Assembly: GCA_902806345.1 (NCBI GenBank)
Contig: CADCWF010000098.1
Coordinates: 1-33,586 of the forward strand
Direction: 5' to 3'
DNA length: 33,586 bases
DNA from: an uncultured Thermomicrobiales bacterium
GTDB taxonomy: Bacteria > Chloroflexota > Chloroflexia > Thermomicrobiales > UBA6265
Each line of letters opens with the position of its first letter. Positions within the stretch are counted from its first letter, which is position 1. The notes beneath the pieces are model-generated. The model was not told the origin of the DNA. It saw only the letters and a program-made list of their open reading frames with translations, and did not search any database. The position numbers and the translations under genes were made by a program. Shown here piece by piece: positions 24,439 through 32,115 of the stretch.

Positions 24439-24894
24439 ATGAGCGATCGGACGCTCACCTGCCGCGATTGCGGTCAGGCATTCACCTTTACGGCCGGAGA
24501 GCAGGCGTTCTACCAGGAGCGCGGGTTCAGCGAGCCACAGCGCTGCCAGAACTGCCGGCAGGCGCGCAAGGCGCAGCGCGCCGCGAGCGGCTACGACTCC
24601 GGCGGCGGCTACGGCGGCGGCGGCGGGTACTCGTCTGGCGGCGGGGGCTATTCCTCCGGCGGCGGCAGCTACTCGTCCGGTGGCGGCGGTGGCTATGGCG
24701 GCGGCAGCAGCTACGGCGGGGGCGGGGGCGGTTACTCGTCCGGCCCGCGCCAGATGTTCCCGGCGGTCTGCTCCAACTGCGGCAAGGACACCGAGGTGCC
24801 TTTCGAGCCGCGGTCGGACAAGCCGGTCTACTGCCGAGAGTGCTTCCAGTCGCGCCGGGCTTCGAGCCCAAGCGGGTACGGCAGCAGCTACTAG
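24439..24894 (+). CDS. double zinc-ribbon protein with Gly/Ser/Tyr-rich central region
   Basis: A 151-residue protein with two zinc ribbons. The first has Cys8, Cys11, Cys36 and Cys39 (LTCRDCG and QRCQNCRQAR); the second, around residues 111-136, has CSNCG, VPFEP and PVYCRECF. Between them about 50 residues are almost only Gly, Ser and Tyr in GGGYSS-type repeats, expected to be disordered. Ribbons of this kind are known in many uncharacterised bacterial proteins and often bind nucleic acid or zinc; a role with RNA or ribosomes is an inference. It has its own strong promoter, a long leader, GGAGG 11 nt before the ATG, and an intrinsic terminator, so it is a single-gene transcript. Confidence 0.85.
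   Translation: MSDRTLTCRDCGQAFTFTAGEQAFYQERGFSEPQRCQNCRQARKAQRAASGYDSGGGYGGGGGYSSGGGGYSSGGGSYSSGGGGGYGGGSSYGGGGGGYSSGPRQMFPAVCSNCGKDTEVPFEPRSDKPVYCRECFQSRRASSPSGYGSSY
24595..24747 (+). repeat. in-gene low-complexity tandem repeats coding Gly/Ser/Tyr
   Basis: Imperfect repeats of GGCGGCGGCTACTCGTCC type within the zinc-ribbon gene encode the Gly/Ser/Tyr linker. Such tracts vary in length by slippage and can be mis-assembled, so the number of units should be treated with caution. Confidence 0.75.
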
Positions 24895-24927
24895 TCGATC
24901 TCCCGGTTTCGTTCCGGGCGAGCGATC

Positions 24928-24962
24928 ACGGGGGTTGGCGAAAGCCAGCCCCCGTTTTTTTT
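24928..24962 (+). terminator. intrinsic terminator of the zinc-ribbon gene
   Basis: ACGGGGGTTGGC (24928-24939) pairs with GCCAGCCCCCGT (24944-24955), one G-T wobble, around a GAAA tetraloop, and eight T residues follow (24955-24962). This is a textbook rho-independent terminator, 34 bp after the stop codon, and the strongest in the window. Confidence 0.93.
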
Positions 24963-25104
24963 GCCTTTTCGCCCGCTCAGCCGGATGTTCGGTTCTCTGT
25001 CCGCCGGCGCTCGCCCTCACCCCTCGGTACCGTTCGGGCGGTCGCGGACGAGGCGGACGATGAGTGCGTCCTCGATTAGGTGAACAACGCGAGCGCGGCG
25101 TGCG

Positions 25105-26748
25105 TCAGCTGGGGGAGCCGGGGCGGCGCAGCCACCGCCCCGGCACCGCGCCGGTGTGCTCCCCGTCGCGGAGCACGCGCTGGCCGTTGACCCAGACGTC
25201 GCGGATGCCGACCGAAAGTTGGTGGGGATCGGCGAAGGTCGCCCGGTCGGCGACCGTCTCGGGGTCGAAGACGACGACATCGGCCGCCATCCCGGCCCGG
25301 AGGAGGCCACGATCGCGGAGGCCGAGGCGGTCGGCCACGGCCGAGGACATCTTGCGGACGGCGTCCTCGAGCGGGATGACGCCCTCGTCGCGGACGTAGT
25401 GGCCGAGGACGCGAGGGTAGGTGCCGAAGGCGCGGGGGTGGAGGAGGCCGCGGCCCGCCATGCTCGCGGGATCGACCCCACCGGCGTCGGTCGCGAACTT
25501 CATCCAGGGCTGCCGCATCTGGAGCCGCAGGTTGGCGTCGCTCATCTCGAAGTAGAAGCAGAAGATGTTCTGGCGCTCGGCGGCCAGGAGGTCCATCGCG
25601 GTGTCGGCCCAGTGCTGGCCGCGCTCGGCGGCGACCTCGGCCAACGACCTCCCGACATATCCCGAATGCTCCGGAAGGAGCAGACCGGCGAGGACGACGT
25701 TCTCCGGGCCGTCGCTGACGCCGAGGTTCTCCCAGGCGTCGGAGGGGTTGACGATCTCCTCCTTGATTCTGGCGCGGCTCTCGCGCTCGCTAACGTTCTC
25801 CCACAGCTTGCCGTCGGCCTCGGCCCACGGCGGGAGGACGGTGGCGAGACCGGTGCCGGCGGCGACGTAGGGGTACATGTCGCAGGTGACGTCGATCCCG
25901 GCCGCCCGCGCGGCGTCGATCCGGGCGATGACCTCCGGCATCAGCCGCCAGTTGCCCGGTCCGGCCGCCTTCAGGTGGTAGATCTCGGTGGCGACGCCGG
26001 TGCGGCGGGCGATCTCCAAGGTCTCCTCGAGCGCCTCAAGGATGCGGGTTTCTTCCGAGCGCATGTGGGTGATGTGGACGCCGCGGGCCTCGGCGACGAC
26101 CGCCATCAGCGCGACGAGCTCGGCGGTGGTGGCGTAGCAGCTCGGCGGGTAGATCAGCGCGGTCGCCAAGCCGAAGGCGCCGTCGGCCATCGCCTCGGCC
26201 AGCACCCGCCGCATCGTCGCGACCTCGTCCGGCGTCGCCTCGCCCAGCTCGTACCCCCTGGCGTACTCGCGCAGGGTGCCGTGCCCGAGGAACGAGCCGA
26301 CGTTGACCGAGACGCCGCGCTCTTCGAGGTCGGCCAGCCAGTCACCGAAGCGGGACCAACCGCGCGCCCGTTCGTCCCACGCCGCGGCCTCGGCCGGGTC
26401 GACGAAGGTCCAGGCCTCGGGGAAGGGGGAGGTGATCCGGCCGCCGAAGGGGGCCGGGGTCCAGCCCTCGCCCATGATCTCGGTCGTGACGCCCTGCGTC
26501 ACCTTCGAGAGGGAGCGACGGTCGGCGAGGAACGGGACGATCGAGTGGGACTGGATGTCGATGAAGCCGGGGCAGACGACGTGGCCGGTGGCATCGACCC
26601 GCTCGCCGGACTCGGCCCCGGCGAAAGCGCCGGGCGGGGCAACGGCGGCGATCGCCCCGTCCGCGATGGCGAGGTCGGCGTAGACCCAGGGGTTGCCGGT
26701 ACCGTCGACGAGCCTGCCGCCGACGAGGATGATATCGAAACCGCTCAT
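25105..26748 (-). CDS. amidohydrolase of the N-acyl-D-amino-acid deacylase type
   Basis: A 547-residue metal-dependent amidohydrolase most like D-aminoacylases, which remove N-acyl groups from D-amino acids. The N-terminal strand is DIILVGGRLVDGTGNPW. The metal-site loop is PGFIDIQSHS: Gln66 replaces the first His of the usual HXH, while His68 remains. Other positions follow the family: THMRSEE, EIYHLKAAG and FATDAGG (Asp). The usual GNCG with a ligand Cys is GEGW here, with Glu94 nearby. The substrate may therefore differ from classical D-aminoacylases; a dipeptidase-like or deacylase role is equally open. The stop is at 25105; about 28 codons of coding-like sequence follow in another frame without a start codon. 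Confidence 0.85.
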   Translation of the reverse strand: MSGFDIILVGGRLVDGTGNPWVYADLAIADGAIAAVAPPGAFAGAESGERVDATGHVVCPGFIDIQSHSIVPFLADRRSLSKVTQGVTTEIMGEGWTPAPFGGRITSPFPEAWTFVDPAEAAAWDERARGWSRFGDWLADLEERGVSVNVGSFLGHGTLREYARGYELGEATPDEVATMRRVLAEAMADGAFGLATALIYPPSCYATTAELVALMAVVAEARGVHITHMRSEETRILEALEETLEIARRTGVATEIYHLKAAGPGNWRLMPEVIARIDAARAAGIDVTCDMYPYVAAGTGLATVLPPWAEADGKLWENVSERESRARIKEEIVNPSDAWENLGVSDGPENVVLAGLLLPEHSGYVGRSLAEVAAERGQHWADTAMDLLAAERQNIFCFYFEMSDANLRLQMRQPWMKFATDAGGVDPASMAGRGLLHPRAFGTYPRVLGHYVRDEGVIPLEDAVRKMSSAVADRLGLRDRGLLRAGMAADVVVFDPETVADRATFADPHQLSVGIRDVWVNGQRVLRDGEHTGAVPGRWLRRPGSPS

Positions 26749-26927
26749 CTGCTACCATCCCGACACAACTTTGTACGAATGGTGCCGTCGTTGCCGATCG
26801 TGTCGTCGATTGAGCGGCGCACGGCACCCCTAAACCGTAGAGACCACCTTCCGCTCCGCCCTTCGGTCGTGCCGACTGTCGCAGAGGGGGAAAGGCCGGT
26901 CAACCGCCGGCGGTGGCAGAGGTTCCC

Positions 26928-27350
26928 ATGGAGCAGCAGCGCTTCGATGACCTGTCCCGCGGTTTCGCCACCGGCCTGACTCGACGGCGGATCGTCGGCC
27001 TGCTCCTCGGCGCAGCGGGCGGACGTGCTGCCGAAGCGGCGGCGGCCGAGTGCCGCCAGGGTGGCGTCGCCTGCAGAAGCGGCAGCCAATGCTGCACGGG
27101 CAGGTGCCTCGAAACCAAGACGGGCGGCAAGGTCTGCCCCTGCACCAAGACCGGGAAGGTCCGGTGCAAGCAGCCCGACAACCCGTGCAAGAAGGCGACG
27201 TGCCCGAACGGGCGGTGCGTCACCAAGGTAGTGGAGTGTGGAGGCGCCTGCACAAACAAGTGCCTCGACGGCCAGGGCTGCGCCCTGGATGCAGACTGCA
27301 CGTCCGGCTGGTGCCGACCCGACAAGGATCTTTGCGCCACTCCAGCGTGA
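26928..27350 (+). CDS. Cys-rich exported protein, N-terminal part before an in-frame TGA
   Basis: As written, a 140-residue protein. After a short start (MEQQRFDDLSRGFATG) comes LTRRRIVGLLLGAAGGRAAE, an Arg-rich, twin-arginine-like export signal with hydrophobic stretch. The rest is Cys-dense (QGGVACRSGSQCCTGRC, KKATCPNGRC, DADCTSGWC), the pattern of small disulfide-bonded extracellular domains. Chloroflexota of the Thermomicrobiales type carry many such proteins. The ATG at 26928 has GAGG 5 nt upstream. The frame stops at a TGA (27348-27350) and then continues open in the same frame to 28016, so this is probably the first part of a 362-codon gene. Function unknown; a secreted or surface role is inferred. 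Confidence 0.75.
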   Translation: MEQQRFDDLSRGFATGLTRRRIVGLLLGAAGGRAAEAAAAECRQGGVACRSGSQCCTGRCLETKTGGKVCPCTKTGKVRCKQPDNPCKKATCPNGRCVTKVVECGGACTNKCLDGQGCALDADCTSGWCRPDKDLCATPA

Positions 27351-28016
27351 GACGACGGATTCCAGAATGGTGGCGAGACTGGCCTCGACTGCGGAGGTCC
27401 CTGTCCCGCATGCCCGACCACGAAGCCTTGTACCTCCAGCGCAGAATGCACGCCAGATGGGCCGAAGATCTGGTGCACCTACGTCGCGAGGATGTGCGAA
27501 TCCACCCCCGCCTGCGACACCAACGCGGACTGCGACCACGGGCTGTGCTGCGGTGGCCTCTGCAAGGAATGTCCAGCCGGGCAGGCATGCTTCGAGGGTG
27601 CCCTACAGCCGGATTGCTGCGAACTCAAGCCCTTCTGCACTGCTTGCGCCGAGGCGCTCGACAAGGGTGAAGCAAAGGCACCGGACGGCTGCGGTGGGGA
27701 ATACCAGTGCTTGCAGGAAGGCGGCGACCCCGTCTGCCCGCCCCCAATCGGCAAAGGCATGGGCCGGGAGGTTTGCAGTTCGGGCACAGGGGACTGTCCC
27801 TGTGACGGGGCCTGCTGCGGGGCCAACGATGCGTGCTTTGTCGAGAGCCAAGAGCCCTATTCGGAGTTCTGCTGCGTGGCCCGCGGCGTTGCCGAAGGCA
27901 AGTCCTACCACGTCTGCAATTCGGTCTGCTGCAACGGGCCGTGCGACAGCGCGACCGGGGAGTGTATCGGGCAGTCCGGCCGGCTCGGTAGCTACCGGCG
28001 GGGGCCGATCGGGTAA
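27351..28016 (+). pseudogene. Cys-rich protein, C-terminal part after the in-frame TGA
   Basis: The reading frame of the preceding gene resumes directly after the TGA and stays open for 221 codons to a TAA at 28014-28016. It starts DDGFQNGGETGLDCGGPC, a known extracellular repeat type that is normally introduced by Cys, and continues with many Cys pairs (DCDHGLCCGGLCKECPAG, DCPCDGACCGANDAC, SVCCNGPCDSATGEC). An ATG at 27492 could start a separate 174-residue protein, but it has only a poorly placed ribosome site and would lack an export signal. I therefore regard this as the disconnected second half of one gene. Its last 25 bp overlap the convergent regulator gene. Confidence 0.65.
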
Positions 28017-31000
28017 GGCTCGGTCCGCGCGGTGCTCGTGGTGGCGGGCGCCCGCAATCCCCGCACGATCTCCTCCAGGAGATCCGCCTGTCCCTCGGCG
28101 AGGAGGCCCTGGAATGCTGCGTCGCCGAGAAGTTCGGTCGCCCGACTGATGGCGAGTGCGTGGGCCGATTCGTAGCCGGGAGGAAGCGGCACACCCAGGG
28201 TGTCGCGGAGAGTGGCGGCGGCCCCCAGGAGGCGGGCGCTTTCTTCCGGCTGCCCGAGCGCGACTCGCGCCGCCGCGAGTGACTCCAACGACTCGGCCAC
28301 CCCGGCGAGTTCGCCGATCTCGTAGCGGATGGAGCTGCTCTCGGCGAGGAGCGCCTCCGCCGCGGTTGCGTCCCCGCCCTCGAGCTTGGTCTTGCCAAGC
28401 TCGTGGAGGGCAAAGGCGCGACCGCCCAGATCGTTCAGCTCCTCGTAGAGGGCAAGCGCCTCGTTGAGCATGGGGACGGCCCGCGACGGATCCCCCGCCA
28501 GGGCCAACGCCTCGCCGAGGTTGCCAAGGTCGGCGGCAACCATCAGCCGGTTGCCAAGTTGCCGCCAGAGTCGAAGGCTCGCCTCATAGAGCGGCACAGC
28601 CACGTCTGGGCGCTGCTCGTACACCGCCAGCAGCCCGAGGGACTGGAGCGCGACGGCCTCGCCGGTCCCGTCGCCGACCGAACGAAAAATGCCGAGACTC
28701 TCTTCCAGCATTTGACGGGCCGCTGCGTAGTCGCCCTGGTAGAGGTGGATCGACCCGAGATCTCGGAGTGACCCTGCCTCCCCGGGTTTGTCGCCCAAGG
28801 AGCGCCACAGCGCGAGCGCTTCCTCGTGGTGCCGCCGCGCCCGATCGAGGTCGCCCTGGTTGAGGGCGATGACGCCGAGGTTGGTCAACGAATCCGCGAC
28901 GGCCGAGATGTGATGCCCGTCGCGGCGGAGGGCGAGGGCCCGCTCGTGGAGCTCCGTCGCCCGGCCGTAGTCGCCCCGCGTCTCCGCCATGGTGGCCGCA
29001 CCGGCGAAGGCCGCCGACTGGGCGGGGAGGGGGATCTCCTCGAGATCGGCCGTTTCGACCAGCAGCGCCGTGACGTCGTCGAGCACGACGCTCGCCTCTG
29101 CGAAGTGGCCCCGGATCCACCAGAAGTACCAGAGCGCGGCGGCCAGCCGCACCCGGCCGGCCATGCCGTCGGGCTCGGCGGCGAACGTCGCCAGCGCCTG
29201 GCGCAGGTTGTCGTGTTCCGCCTCCAGTTGGTCGTGCGGGTAGTCGGGGTCGGTGTGGATGCCGTCGAGCTGCTCGGCGAGCTCCAGGAAGTAGGCGGCG
29301 TGGGCCGTCCGCGCCGGGGCGATCTGGCCGCTCAACTCCAGTTGCTCCAGGCCGAACTCCCGGATCGTCTGGAGCATCGTGAAGCGGGGCTCGCCATCGA
29401 TCCCGTCGCGCTCGCGGACGAGGCTTTGCTGGACGAGCGAGTCGAGCCCCTCGAAGACGTCGAGCCCGTCGCAGCCGGTGCCGGTGCAGACCGCCTCGGC
29501 CGCCTCCAGGGTGCAGCCGCCGGCGAAGACGGCGAGGCGGGCGAAGAGGTCGCGCTCGGCCGGGTCGAGGAGGTCGTGGCTCCAGGCGATCGTGTTCCGC
29601 AGCGTCTGCTGCCGAGTCGGCAGGTCGCGGGCGCCGCCGGTGAGGAGCTTCAGCCGCTTGTCGAGCCGGGCCAGCAGAGCGGTCGGGGCGAGGACGCGGA
29701 CCCGCGCCGCCGCCAACTCGATCGCCAGCGGCAGCCCGTCGAGCTGGCGGCAGATGGCGGCAACCGCGGACGCGTTCTCGGACGTGAGGGCGAACCCCGG
29801 GCGGACCGCCTCTGCCCGCTCGACGAAGAGGCGGACGGCCGGGAACTCGAGCAGCGAGGCCAGGTCGGCACCACTCCCCTGAGGCGGGACCGCGAGCGGG
29901 TCGAGCGCGAACTCCCGTTCGGCCGCGATCCTTAGCGGCTGCCGGCTGGTGACAAGCACCCGCAGCGCCGGGACCGCCGCCAGCAGCTCGGCGACGAACG
30001 GCGCGGCGTCGGGCAGGTGCTCGGCGTTGTCGAGCAGCAGCAGCGTCTCGCTCCCGGCCAGGCGCTCCTTCAGCGTCCGCTCGATGGGCATGCCCGGCGT
30101 CTCGGCGATGCCCGCCGCGGCCGCGACCGCCGCCGGCACGAAGGAGGCATCGGCGACGCCCGCCAATGGCACGAACCAGACGCCGCCGGGGAACCGCGTC
30201 GTCTCTTCGGCCGCGACCTGGAGCCCGACCGGGGTCTTGCCGGTGCCGCCCGGCCCGACGATGGTGACGAGGCGGACGTCCGGCCGCGCCAGCAGCGCCC
30301 GGACCGCCTCGACCTCCCGTTCCCGGCCGAGCAGCGCGTTCGGCTGCGCCGGCAGGTTGTGGCGGGCGAGGTCGAGCGTCTTGAGCGGCGGGAACGTGGC
30401 CGCGAGCCCCGGCCCCGCGAGCTGCCAGATCGGCTCGGCGTCGAGCAGGTCGCGCAGGCGGTGGGTGCCGAGGTCCAGCAGGCTGAGGCCGGGCGGGAGC
30501 GCCTGCGCGACGATCGACCGGGCGGCGTGCGAGAGGAGGATCTGGCCACCGTAACCGGCCGACATGAGGCGGGCGAGGCGGTTCAGGCTCGGCGCCAGGT
30601 AATCCCCCGCGCGGGGCGTCGCCTCGCCCAGGTGGATCGCCATCCGGACCGAGAGCGGCCCTGGCTCGCCCCATGGTTCGGCGGCGATCGCCCGCTGACC
30701 CTCCGCCGCCGCGGCGACGGCGCCCGCCACGCTTGGGAACGCGGCCTGCACAGCGTCGCCAACCGTCTTGAAGAGGACCCCGCTCTGCGCCTCGATCGCG
30801 CCACGTAGCAGATCGAAGTGCCGCTCGACCGCCACCCGCATCTGGCGGGCGTCGGCCTCCCATGACTTAGTCGATCCCTCGATGTCGGTGAAGAGGAAGG
30901 CAACGACCCCCGCCGGGTAGTCGCGGGACGCCGGATGGGACGCCACGGCGCCCTCGCTCGGAACGGCACCGGTTACCGAATCGCCGCTTCCCTGGGGCGC

Positions 31001-31024
31001 CGTGGATCTGCCTCGCTCTTCCAC
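27992..31024 (-). CDS. adenylate/guanylate cyclase-domain, STAND-type ATPase and TPR regulator
   Basis: A 1010-residue regulator with three parts. Residues 38-200 are a class III nucleotide cyclase domain: metal-binding Asp47 (FTDIEGST) and Asp90 (FKTVGDAVQAAF), plus Asn148 and Arg152 (LNRLARLMS), so the usual catalytic residues appear present. Residues 225-560 are an AfsR/NB-ARC-like ATPase: P-loop VGPGGTGKTPV at 256-266, Walker B TLLLLDN at 327-333, and LPLAIELAAARVRVL. Residues 680-940 are tetratricopeptide repeats (NQGDLDRARRHHEEALAL). No DNA-binding domain is visible. Proteins of this build are common in Chloroflexota and Actinobacteria and probably sense a ligand via TPR or ATPase; output may be cAMP. 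The GTG start has GGGAGG 8 nt upstream. Confidence 0.9.
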   Translation of the reverse strand: MEERGRSTAPQGSGDSVTGAVPSEGAVASHPASRDYPAGVVAFLFTDIEGSTKSWEADARQMRVAVERHFDLLRGAIEAQSGVLFKTVGDAVQAAFPSVAGAVAAAAEGQRAIAAEPWGEPGPLSVRMAIHLGEATPRAGDYLAPSLNRLARLMSAGYGGQILLSHAARSIVAQALPPGLSLLDLGTHRLRDLLDAEPIWQLAGPGLAATFPPLKTLDLARHNLPAQPNALLGREREVEAVRALLARPDVRLVTIVGPGGTGKTPVGLQVAAEETTRFPGGVWFVPLAGVADASFVPAAVAAAAGIAETPGMPIERTLKERLAGSETLLLLDNAEHLPDAAPFVAELLAAVPALRVLVTSRQPLRIAAEREFALDPLAVPPQGSGADLASLLEFPAVRLFVERAEAVRPGFALTSENASAVAAICRQLDGLPLAIELAAARVRVLAPTALLARLDKRLKLLTGGARDLPTRQQTLRNTIAWSHDLLDPAERDLFARLAVFAGGCTLEAAEAVCTGTGCDGLDVFEGLDSLVQQSLVRERDGIDGEPRFTMLQTIREFGLEQLELSGQIAPARTAHAAYFLELAEQLDGIHTDPDYPHDQLEAEHDNLRQALATFAAEPDGMAGRVRLAAALWYFWWIRGHFAEASVVLDDVTALLVETADLEEIPLPAQSAAFAGAATMAETRGDYGRATELHERALALRRDGHHISAVADSLTNLGVIALNQGDLDRARRHHEEALALWRSLGDKPGEAGSLRDLGSIHLYQGDYAAARQMLEESLGIFRSVGDGTGEAVALQSLGLLAVYEQRPDVAVPLYEASLRLWRQLGNRLMVAADLGNLGEALALAGDPSRAVPMLNEALALYEELNDLGGRAFALHELGKTKLEGGDATAAEALLAESSSIRYEIGELAGVAESLESLAAARVALGQPEESARLLGAAATLRDTLGVPLPPGYESAHALAISRATELLGDAAFQGLLAEGQADLLEEIVRGLRAPATTSTARTEPYPIGPRR

Positions 31025-31118
31025 GCGCCGGCCCTCCCGGTCGCCGACCGGCCCTAGCGGCCCGTCGGCCGGAGGCGGTCTTCCTGCCTATGATGCACCC
31101 GCTGTCAAGGCGGCGTAA

Positions 31119-31514
31119 GTCGTCGGTCGTCTTCCGCCACCTCGTCGCGTCAACGCCCACTGCGGCCACTGCGGTTGAGCCAGCCCGGGCGGCTCGCTAT
31201 ACGGGAGCGGCGAATGCGTCCTGGTTGGCAACGGCGGCAACGCCCATGGCAATGGGGTCGGCTTGCCGTGCGACGACGACTGCCAGGGCAGTGACTCGCC
31301 CACCGTCCGCTACTGCTGGAACTCGGTTACGCTGCGGACCCAATACGAGGACACGTGCGCCAACGGCGGCGTTTGCATCGAGGAGTCAGGCTTTGGGGCG
31401 GGCCCTCCCGCCAGACGCCGAGCCGCCGAAGCAGACGGTCCATCCATCGGGACGGGGTCACGGTCGACACCCGCCACGAGGATGCCGCCGCATCCCGCGA
31501 AGCCCGTGCACTAG
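31119..31514 (+). pseudogene. probable remnant of a second Cys-rich protein gene
   Basis: In one plus frame, HCGHCG precedes an in-frame TGA (31176-31178), after which the frame is open to 31514. It reads SGECVLVGNGGNAHGNG, LPCDDDCQGSDSPT, YCWNSVTLRTQYEDTCANGG and VCIEESGF, a plausible disulfide-rich segment. There is no good start codon upstream (a TAA lies at 31116) and after about 31395 the translation loses protein character. It therefore looks like a decayed fragment of the same general class as the gene at 26928. No export signal is seen. Confidence 0.4.
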
Positions 31515-31704
31515 CTTCTGGACTCGCCGCCGAGGCAGTGGCCGTCCCACCCGTTGGGTCGACCGGGGGGCACCGGAGCGGGAGCAGCGCCTGCGGGGGA
31601 TGGACCTCCATGCCGCTCGGGGACCCAAGTGGGGGACCGCTTGACGCTGCCCGAACCCGAACCGTCCACGAGCCGCACATCGGTCTCGACACTCGCCGGA
31701 CGTG

Positions 31705-31728
31705 TGAGAAATGGGTAGTTCTCATACT
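31705..31728 (+). promoter_or_regulatory. operator-like palindrome over a possible -10
   Basis: TGAGAA (31705-31710) and TTCTCA (31719-31724) form a perfect 6-bp inverted repeat with 8-bp spacing, about 75 bp before the ATG at 31801. A -10-like CATACT (31723-31728) overlaps its right arm, so a bound repressor would block it. No -35 is evident. Confidence 0.35.
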
Positions 31729-31800
31729 GTCGGCCGGCCGGCCGCGGCCGTACGATCGTTGCCGGCGCCGGTACTCCGGGGTCCGGGCCGAAGCAGGGAG

Positions 31801-32115
31801 ATGGAGCTGGAGATCGAGACGGATTCCCAGACCTTCGCTCGTCGGAACGGGGCGGCCTCTCGACGTCGCCCCCGCCTCGTCGCCCTCTGCCTGCTCGGCG
31901 CCGCCCTGGTGGGCCTGGTCCTGCCGATAGGCGGGGTCGCCGCGCAGCGGCCGGACGGCGACGGCCTTTTCGACGACGAGATCTACGTCTACGGCACCAA
32001 CCCCTTCGCCTACGACACGGACGGCGACGGCTCGGGCGACGGCCAGGAGGTGTACGACGGCACCGATCCCCTCGATGGCTTCCCCGATACCGGGGACCTG
32101 TGCTACTACCCATAG
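31801..32115 (+). CDS. small secreted protein with thrombospondin type 3-like Ca-binding repeats
   Basis: A 104-residue protein. A basic start (ASRRRPRLVALCLLGAALVG) leads into a hydrophobic signal segment ending in VAAQ, followed by a mature part of about 57 residues with acidic repeats: PDGDGLFDDEIYVYGTNPF and DTDGDGSGDGQEVYDGTDPL. These match the DXDXDG pattern of thrombospondin type 3 repeats, which bind calcium and often link surface domains. Such repeats usually occur within much larger proteins, so this may be a stand-alone surface protein or a truncated one. The ATG at 31801 has AGGGAG directly against it, which is too close to be ideal; an in-frame ATG at 31711 is the alternative. 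Confidence 0.65.
   Translation: MELEIETDSQTFARRNGAASRRRPRLVALCLLGAALVGLVLPIGGVAAQRPDGDGLFDDEIYVYGTNPFAYDTDGDGSGDGQEVYDGTDPLDGFPDTGDLCYYP

Larger units (their letters stand above)
31025..31800. other. 776-bp stretch without a convincing intact gene
   Basis: Between the regulator gene and the small Ca-binding-repeat gene. It contains a probable Cys-rich gene remnant (31119-31514, listed separately) and an operator-like palindrome at 31705-31724. Other open frames here are Arg/Pro/Ser-rich without domains on either strand. A TATGAT hexamer at 31089-31094 could be a -10 for the remnant. Confidence 0.45.

Noticed and set aside
25156..26979. 607-codon plus-strand frame opposite the deacylase-like gene
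   Set aside because: Antisense shadow: no domain, while the minus strand shows a full amidohydrolase.
27351..27410. Selenocysteine insertion hairpin after the in-frame TGA
   Set aside because: Only short or badly placed stems (CCAG/CTGG with a large loop; GGCCTC/GAGGTCC starting over 30 nt away) are seen, so recoding is kept only as a hypothesis.
28584..30863. 759-codon minus-strand frame inside the cyclase/ATPase/TPR gene
   Set aside because: It is another frame of the same strand, composed almost wholly of Arg, Gly, Ala and Pro; the in-frame domains belong to the 1010-residue protein.
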